Under the pieces are notes generated by a model that saw only the letters and a program-made list of their open reading frames with translations, did no database searches and had not been told where the DNA came from. 64,000 nt of DNA, taken from Brachycybe producta. Taxonomy: Eukaryota > Arthropoda > Diplopoda > Playtdesmida > Andrognathidae. Position numbers and translations under genes: made by a program. Below, one piece after another: positions 58,513 to 64,000 of this stretch; positions within the stretch are counted from its first letter, which is position 1, and each line of letters starts with the position of its first letter. The stretch is from positions 496,001 to 560,000 of the forward strand of contig JAUPFP010000003.1 in the NCBI GenBank assembly GCA_036925085.1. Reading direction: 5' to 3'.

Positions 58513-58716
58513 ACAGGCAATTAGAAATCGGGACGAACAGAAGTTTGTTCCGCCCTTTTTATGACGACCGGCAACTTCTAATTGGTTTTTTGTGTGGTTC
58601 GACGTTGAAAAGGGCGGAGCATATGTGACGTCAGACTACATAACCAACCAATTAGAAGTTGTCGGTCGTCATAAAAAGGGCGTAGCCAATGTTTGTCCCG
58701 ATTTCTAAATGCCTGT
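58513..58716. mobile_element. Family C MITE with perfect 9-bp target duplication
   Basis: The ends ACAGGCAATTAGAAATCGG and complement are flanked by CTTTCATTA (58504-58512 and 58717-58725). TGACGTCA is at 58626-58633. A family A element starts at its right border. Confidence 0.87.
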
Positions 58717-58719
58717 CTT

Positions 58720-58930
58720 TCATTATGATGATATCTTTTAAAATAAACTTTTTAAGAACGTGTGAAAATGATCAACTTTTTTTTTTTGCTTTTAATTTTT
58801 TTTTTTAAATATTTACCTTAAAATTATCATAAAAAGTTTATTTTGAAAGATATTATTATGAAAATAAAATACTTTTAAAAGTTTGGTAACAAACTAGAAT
58901 ATTTTAAAAGTATTTTCATAACGTTATCTT
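58720..58930. mobile_element. Family A fragments
   Basis: GATATCTTTTAAAATAAAC at 58729 is mirrored by AAGTTTATTTTGAAAGATAT near 58835. More arms follow up to about 59060. Confidence 0.5.
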
Positions 58931-59084
58931 TAAAAATAAGCTTTTTATGCAAGTTTTGAAAATTAACAATTTATTTTGCTCTTAATTTCTCGAAACATTT
59001 TTTTTTGACTTCAAAATTGTTATAAAAAGTTTATTTTGAAAGATATCATCATACAAATTAAATGATTTTGAAAATTTATTATCA

Positions 59085-59250
59085 AACCTCAAATTCAATA
59101 TTAAAACTTAGCACTTGAATTTCAATTTGAACTCTCAAAACACTGTTCCAACTCAGAGAGGGTTTTTGAAAGTTAGAACCCTGTTTAGAGGGTTCAAGTT
59201 AAAAGTTCTATAGTGTCAAACTCTTTTCTTAAACTTGAGACTTAACCAAC
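59085..59250. repeat. Family D hairpin repeat
   Basis: TTAGCACTTGAATTTCAATT and GAACTCTCAAAACACTGTTCC are mirrored by GAACCCTGTTTAGAGGGTTC and the following AAGTT motif. Confidence 0.55.
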
Positions 59251-59817
59251 TGGTTAATTAATGACCGGATCAGTGCGTTAACCAAATCGGAAATAACCCT
59301 CAAAAATGTGACTTTTTTTAAAGTTTCCACATTTTATCCTTCAAAGTGTTTTTCTTTAATTTTCTCTAATGTAAAAATAGCTAAAAAAAACACTAAAAAG
59401 TACCCAGAAAGACGACTTTTGAGTAAGGACCTCCCTCTAAAAGCGGTCCCTTCTGTGTGATCCCCTTTAACACTTAAGGGGTTGTTCCCTTTTTATATAC
59501 ACTGTCAAAATTGTGACAAAAATGACCACCATTTTTAAGTGAAATTCCATTATTCCATTCATGGGGAAGAAAAGTAGAAGAAAAAAATGCGACAAGATGG
59601 AGCCTGGGTCAAAATATTAGGACTTCTTTCCTTAAGGAGAAGGGAGATGAAGAGGCCCCTTAACAAATTTTTATCAATGGAAAGAATTTTCGACCATGGA
59701 AATTGATTTTGAGGTTTAATAATAAAAAAAGGAACCATATTTATGTGAGATTTCTAAGAAAATTAAAAAATGGCTGCCTGAATTTGATTATTTTGAAATT
59801 TTGTTTTAGTAATGGAG

Positions 59818-59833
59818 CCACCAGATGGCAGTA
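59818..59833 (+). promoter_or_regulatory. CTCF-like motif
   Basis: CCACCAGATGGCAGTA closely follows the CTCF core consensus. It lies 1.6 kb upstream of the Tret1-like gene. Confidence 0.35.
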
Positions 59834-60199
59834 CATTCAGTACAAATGTAATTTATATTTTCATCTCAATATGTTATATCACTTATATGATTGAGGTTAC
59901 AATTATTAGTAGTTTTATTAAGTTTGTGTCAGAAGAGGGCGCTGATTACACTTGATTAAAACAACCACCTAAAAATATTATTGTGAAACAAGTGAAATTT
60001 AAAGAAAAATTCTTGTTTTTCTAACAATTGACCTTCGAAGAAAAACGTGCGTACAAATATATTGCCAAGAATATATTGAAGATTAGTCCTTATGCATAAT
60101 GACTAGTCGACGTGCAAAATGACCACGCCGATTGATAAATATTAAATGTCAAAACCACTGAAATGTTCCAAATGGACTCTTCTATGTAGCTCTCATGGA

Positions 60200-60620
60200 G
60201 AAAAAAGTTTTAGCTCTTGTTTTGTTTAGCTATTGGTCAGTTTAGCTCTGGTTCAAGTTTAGCTCTGGTTCAAGTTTAGCTATTGGTCAGTTTAGCTCTG
60301 GTTCAAGTTTAGCTATTGGTCAGTTTAGCTCTGGTTCAAGTTTAGCTCTTGGTCAATTTAATTCTAGAGCTCAAGAAAAAATTTGTTCCTTTAAATTTAA
60401 CTCTTGTTCAGTTTAGCTACGGATTTGTTTAGCTTTTATTTCAGCTTAGCTCTATTTAAAAAAGCTCATATCTAATTGACGTTTAGCTCTCGTTCAATTT
60501 TAGCTGTAGTTCAGTTAAGCTCAAAGTATAATTTAGCTGTTATCTAGTTTAAAACTTTTGTTTTGTTTAGCTCTTTTTTTAGGTTTTATCCAAGAGAGCT
60601 CTTAATGATTGCTTAAGTCA
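60200..60620 (+). repeat. TTTAGCTC array
   Basis: Units such as GTTCAAGTTTAGCTCTGG and GTTCAAGTTTAGCTATTGG repeat in tandem near 60235-60355, then decay. Same motif as the arrays at 35, 42, 44 and 51 kb. Confidence 0.75.
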
Positions 60621-61432
60621 AAGCTAGTGCTAAACTCAAGAACCTTTGATAAGAAGTTTCATGTAAAATGTGATGAGTTTAGCACCAACTTTGCGCAATC
60701 GTTATGAAATTGAAGCTAAAGTCTAACTGGTTGTTGTTGTTGTCCCTTTGTTTTAGGTCATATGTTCCAGTTGAAATCTCCTTCTTGTTAAGTAACTTTT
60801 TAGCATTTTTTTTAATGTTCTTTTGTTCTATTTACAATGAAACAGAAAATAACAGAAGAAATAAGATAAACACTTATTTTACTGCATTGTAATTACTAAT
60901 TAAACAGCCTCAAATACAACAGTTGTTTTTCTCAGTAATCATCATCATCATCATCATTATCATTATGACGTAATCACATTACTCCTATTTTTAGATAAAA
61001 GTCCATTAATTTGTATCAAAAAACGTTAGTTTTGGCCCTAATTTTAGGTATCAATAATTACGTTATCAGTTTTATAAGGATCCTATCTATGAGAGAACCT
61101 AATTAGAGGCTTTTTCAAGGTTAAAAATCTGTTAAAAAATGATAACAGCTAATGTTGACGAAACACCCTGTATCTCAGTATGCAACTGAATCGATGCCTC
61201 ATGACCTTGAAAAGCTAGAACTTCAGCCAATTGGCAAAAAGTGACAATAATGTGTTTTAAATTCACAAACAGCTGAATCAACTTCTTGTAGGAAATGTCA
61301 AGCGATGTCTCTCTAAGCTTTTTATAATAACTTATTATAAAACAGCGAGATTCAGAAAGCCATAAAAACCAAGCGAAAGTAAGCTAAGAGCTCTTCTGAA
61401 CGGATTTAAAACCTTAGCTTGCAGCAGGAAAA
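60621..61432 (+). promoter_or_regulatory. Upstream region of the Tret1-like gene
   Basis: AT-rich DNA with a CAT microsatellite near 60940-60965. TATAAAA at 61336-61342, about 90 bases before the ATG, is a possible TATA box. Nothing coding was recognised. Confidence 0.35.
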
Positions 61433-62884
61433 ATGGCTAGTTATGGCATCAAAAGTGAGGACATAATGGCCGCAACGGAACAACAACAACAGCAGCAGCA
61501 GCAGTGCTCTTCAGCGAGGCATTCGTTGCATGTAACAAAGCATAAATATCTTCGAGCTATTCTAGCTAGTATCATAGCATCACTGGGTTCCGCTGTTGTT
61601 GGTACCACTTCCGGTTATACCGCACCGGCCATTCCGAACTTGAACTCTCATCCGAATCCATTCAGAATCAATCCAGAGGAACAGTCATGGCTGGGAAGCC
61701 TTAAGTTCATCGCTGGCGTTTTTGGCGCCATGTTCGGTTTTCTGGTCATGGATAAATGGGGCCGTAAGAACGGACTCATATTCGGCACGGCTCCGATGGT
61801 CATCGGATGGGTCATTATGTGCAGTGCTTCCAATATCGGAACGATGTACGTAGCCAGAATCATTACCGGTTTCTTTGCTTCGACCATTTCTCCGATGATG
61901 GCCGTTTACGTGTCGGAAATATCGCCACCGGAAATACGTGGGATTCTAACTTCGTTTACGCTCGTCGGTGTCAACAGTGGCGTCCTATCTACGTATATCG
62001 TCGGTGCCTTCGTACCGTGGAACTGGCTCGCCGTGTACTGTGCCACTGTCGCGTGTGTCATGGTTGTGTTTATGATTTTTATGCCGGAAACGCCAAGATG
62101 GCTGCTGTACAACGGGCGCAAAGAAGAAGCGGTCGAAGCATTGTTGTGGCTTCGAGGTTCCGGCGACGAACTCCATAACGAACTGTTGAGTATTCAACAG
62201 AGCTTATCCGTGACTGGAGTTCGGATCCCTTTCTTTCAGTACTTGAAACCTCCACTTTTAAAGCGGTTACTTGTCAGCCAAGCCATGTTCATCATCATGG
62301 GACTGTCAGGCATGAACGTCATACGTATCAACATGGTGTCCATTTTTCAGGAATCGGGGAATGAAATTGATCCTTACACTCAAACCATCATCGTCGGAGC
62401 CGTTCAGTTGGTTGCGTCTTGTGTCGGTCTCTCGATCGTCGACTATTTCGAACGCCGGACTCTGATAATGTCGGCTACTTTGACGATGGGCGCCAGCATG
62501 GCCGCCATGGGCGCTTTTCAGAAAGTGAAATTGCTCAGTCCTTCCTTTGCCTCTGCCCACATTTTCTGGTTACCACTTGTCTCTTTCATGGTATTCAACG
62601 TAGGTTTCTCTTTGGGATACGGGCCACTGCCCCATTTGATCACCAATGAGTTGTTTGGAACGCGTTCCAGAGGGCTTGCTAATAGTTTTGGTTGTGTTTC
62701 ATTGAACATAATGGATTTCATTGTGACAAAACTATTCGTGGATATTTCCGGATGGATTGGTGATGCTGGAGCATACTGGTTACTGGCTTGTGTCAATTTT
62801 TTTGGACTGGTCATTTTCTTCTTGACCATTCCTAAAACTAAGGGCAAAACATTGGAGTCCACTCAAGAGACAATACCAACTTAA
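61433..62884 (+). CDS. Tret1-like sugar transporter (MFS sugar porter), intronless
   Basis: A 483-residue protein in one exon; sugar porters are usually 450-550 residues with 12 membrane spans, and the hydrophobic pattern here fits. Signatures: DKWGRK (107-112), EISPPEIRG (162-170), PETPRWLL (218-225), DYFERR (337-342), PKTKGKTLE (467-475). The N-terminal cytoplasmic tail has a run of eight glutamines (17-24), an unstable CAA/CAG tract. Family members move trehalose or hexoses across the plasma membrane. Two usual sugar-contact sites are altered: the QQLSGxN motif reads GLSGMN with no glutamine pair before it (290-295), and GPxPW reads GPLPH (397-401). The substrate may therefore differ or transport may be reduced. 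Start context AAAAATGG is good. It may lie inside the last intron of cyclin D on the same strand. Confidence 0.88.
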   Translation: MASYGIKSEDIMAATEQQQQQQQQCSSARHSLHVTKHKYLRAILASIIASLGSAVVGTTSGYTAPAIPNLNSHPNPFRINPEEQSWLGSLKFIAGVFGAMFGFLVMDKWGRKNGLIFGTAPMVIGWVIMCSASNIGTMYVARIITGFFASTISPMMAVYVSEISPPEIRGILTSFTLVGVNSGVLSTYIVGAFVPWNWLAVYCATVACVMVVFMIFMPETPRWLLYNGRKEEAVEALLWLRGSGDELHNELLSIQQSLSVTGVRIPFFQYLKPPLLKRLLVSQAMFIIMGLSGMNVIRINMVSIFQESGNEIDPYTQTIIVGAVQLVASCVGLSIVDYFERRTLIMSATLTMGASMAAMGAFQKVKLLSPSFASAHIFWLPLVSFMVFNVGFSLGYGPLPHLITNELFGTRSRGLANSFGCVSLNIMDFIVTKLFVDISGWIGDAGAYWLLACVNFFGLVIFFLTIPKTKGKTLESTQETIPT

Positions 62885-63017
62885 AAGAGCTAACAGTAAT
62901 TTAAGCTCAGGCTTAGCTTAACCATTTTATGCAAAGATTATACTTAGTTTTATCAACTGACGATGACTCTGGTTGTATTATTTAAATGAGAAGCCAAATT
63001 TAGTTGCCACTTTGGCA

Positions 63018-63023
63018 AATAAA
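63018..63023 (+). terminator. Poly(A) signal of the Tret1-like gene
   Basis: AATAAA, 134 bases after the stop codon, sense orientation. Confidence 0.55.
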
Positions 63024-63059
63024 TTATTAAAAAATAATTAAAAGCAACTTTAACAACAG

Positions 63060-63235
63060 AAATTCAAAGTTTGTTAAATACTAGAATAGTAAGAGAATCT
63101 AGTAAAATTACTTTGATCTTGATTATCTTTCAAAATAAACATTTTATGAGAGTTTGAAAATGGCCTAATTTTTTTTTTTTTTTTAAAAATGTTTGGTTTT
63201 TGTCGATTCTAGTCTCCAAACAAACTTTGTATTTG
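63060..63235. mobile_element. Family A foldback element, partly decayed
   Basis: AAAGTTTGTTAAATACTAGAA and CTTTCAAAATAAACATTTTA on the left, GATTCTAGTCTCCAAACAAAC on the right; the inner right arm is lost. Confidence 0.5.
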
Positions 63236-64000
63236 TTTTCAAATTTATCTTATTTTAATCAATGACTTTTGATTGTTTTGATATGATAATACCACTAATA
63301 AAAAAACTGCATAAAAATCCGCTCATTCCAACCAGTAATCTTCAATTGAAAAATAAATATAGAGGGCGCTGCTCTATGTTGATCTATGTCATAGGCTGAC
63401 CATTATGTATAGTTATAATTGTAAATAAAAGTATAGAAATCTTAATATTTATATAGCCATACAAATACACAGCAGCCATTTTTGTTATATTTTTGCAAAT
63501 CACACTGTAAATGGACACTTGAGGGCGCTGGCGCACGCTTTGTTATCACTCAGAAAAAAAAATGTTATCACAAGAATAAACTGATAACGATATAACAACA
63601 TTCCTTTAAATATCACCAATATTCATCATGAAAATCAAATAATGGCAATGGTAAGGCCTATTGACAACTTATCAAGAATTGTTTCTCAAGAAGCGACTCG
63701 CGAGTCAATCACACACTGGCTCGCGAGCCACCAGTTGAAAAAAAAACAACAACATTAGTTTTCAGGGCAAAATGACCTGAAAAAAACTTCTCATAACCTT
63801 TTCTGTTGTATTCTCAGCGACCCAAAAACAATTTCTGGCGTCTCTTTGAGGGCCAAGAATAAGAAGAATGCTTGAGAACTTTTTTTTTGGACCTAAAGTT
63901 GCGCTTGGCCTCTGGTCTCTCTCTCTCAGTCTCTTGAGTCTGCATACCAAGGAGTTTAGGACCCACACAAACTAAGGGTCTTTTTCTCTCTATCCATCCA
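63236..64000. other. Intergenic stretch at the right edge
   Basis: Contains GAGGGCGCTG motifs near 63363 and 63523 and CGCGAG palindromes near 63698-63730. No gene, and no missing cyclin D exon, was recognised. Confidence 0.4.

Noticed and set aside
60704-60892. Possible alternative last exon of cyclin D after the acceptor CCCTTTGTTTTAG near 60755
   Set aside because: The acceptor looks good and the phase would fit, but it adds only about ten unrelated residues and lacks the conserved C-terminal cyclin fold.
61648-62862. Antisense and shifted frames over the transporter gene
   Set aside because: They are shadows of the 483-residue transporter and show no known domain.
1-64000. tRNA, rRNA or snRNA genes
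   Set aside because: I looked for T-loop motifs such as GGTTCGAATCC and conserved rRNA strings and found no supported candidate; a tRNAscan-SE or Rfam run would be decisive.

Overview
The window looks like nuclear DNA of an invertebrate animal, most likely an arthropod. Genes carry GT-AG introns at positions expected from their families. One gene is a sugar transporter of the Tret1 (facilitated trehalose transporter) type that is prominent in arthropods. The intergenic and intronic DNA is very AT-rich and full of microsatellites, minisatellites and small foldback DNA transposons (MITEs). The species cannot be fixed from the sequence.

Layout. 0.8-2.4 kb (-): BTB domain plus eight C2H2 zinc fingers. 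3.6-5.9 kb (-): two-exon MULE-type transposase-like gene with N-terminal zinc fingers, a DDE-like core and a SWIM-like cysteine cluster, surrounded by MITEs. 6.7-9.6 kb (-): complete 11-exon CWC27 cyclophilin (spliceosome). 10.06-12.9 kb (+): complete 12-exon TBC1D22-type Rab GAP, head to head with CWC27 across about 500 bp. 13.1-29.8 kb: no gene recognised; tandem repeats and foldback elements. 29.87 to beyond 49.67 kb (+): cyclin D, first three coding exons separated by introns of 2.8 and 16.5 kb; the last coding part was not found. 61.4-62.9 kb (+): intronless Tret1-like MFS transporter.

The dominant non-genic signal is one foldback family (called A here; arm core TAGAAACTAGAAGGGTAGC, inner core CTTTCAAAATAAACTTTTTA). 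I count roughly 40 full or partial copies between 11 and 63 kb, many inside cyclin D introns. A second family (C; ends ACAGGC...GCCTGT, about 200 bp) has perfect 9-10 bp target duplications typical of MULE elements and lies close to an apparently intact MULE-type gene. Other families named here: B (ends GAGGTAACTC), D (ACTTGAAC...CCCTC hairpins), E (TTAGAGGCTAG hairpins), F (CGTTTTCACG ends), G (long palindrome near 57 kb) and H (long hairpin near 48.2 kb).

The genes do not form one pathway: splicing (CWC27), Rab/Golgi traffic (TBC1D22), cell cycle entry (cyclin D), sugar transport and a probable transcription factor. No CRISPR array, rRNA or tRNA gene was recognised. All coordinates were read by eye; exon borders rest on reading frame, GT/AG sites and remembered family sequences.
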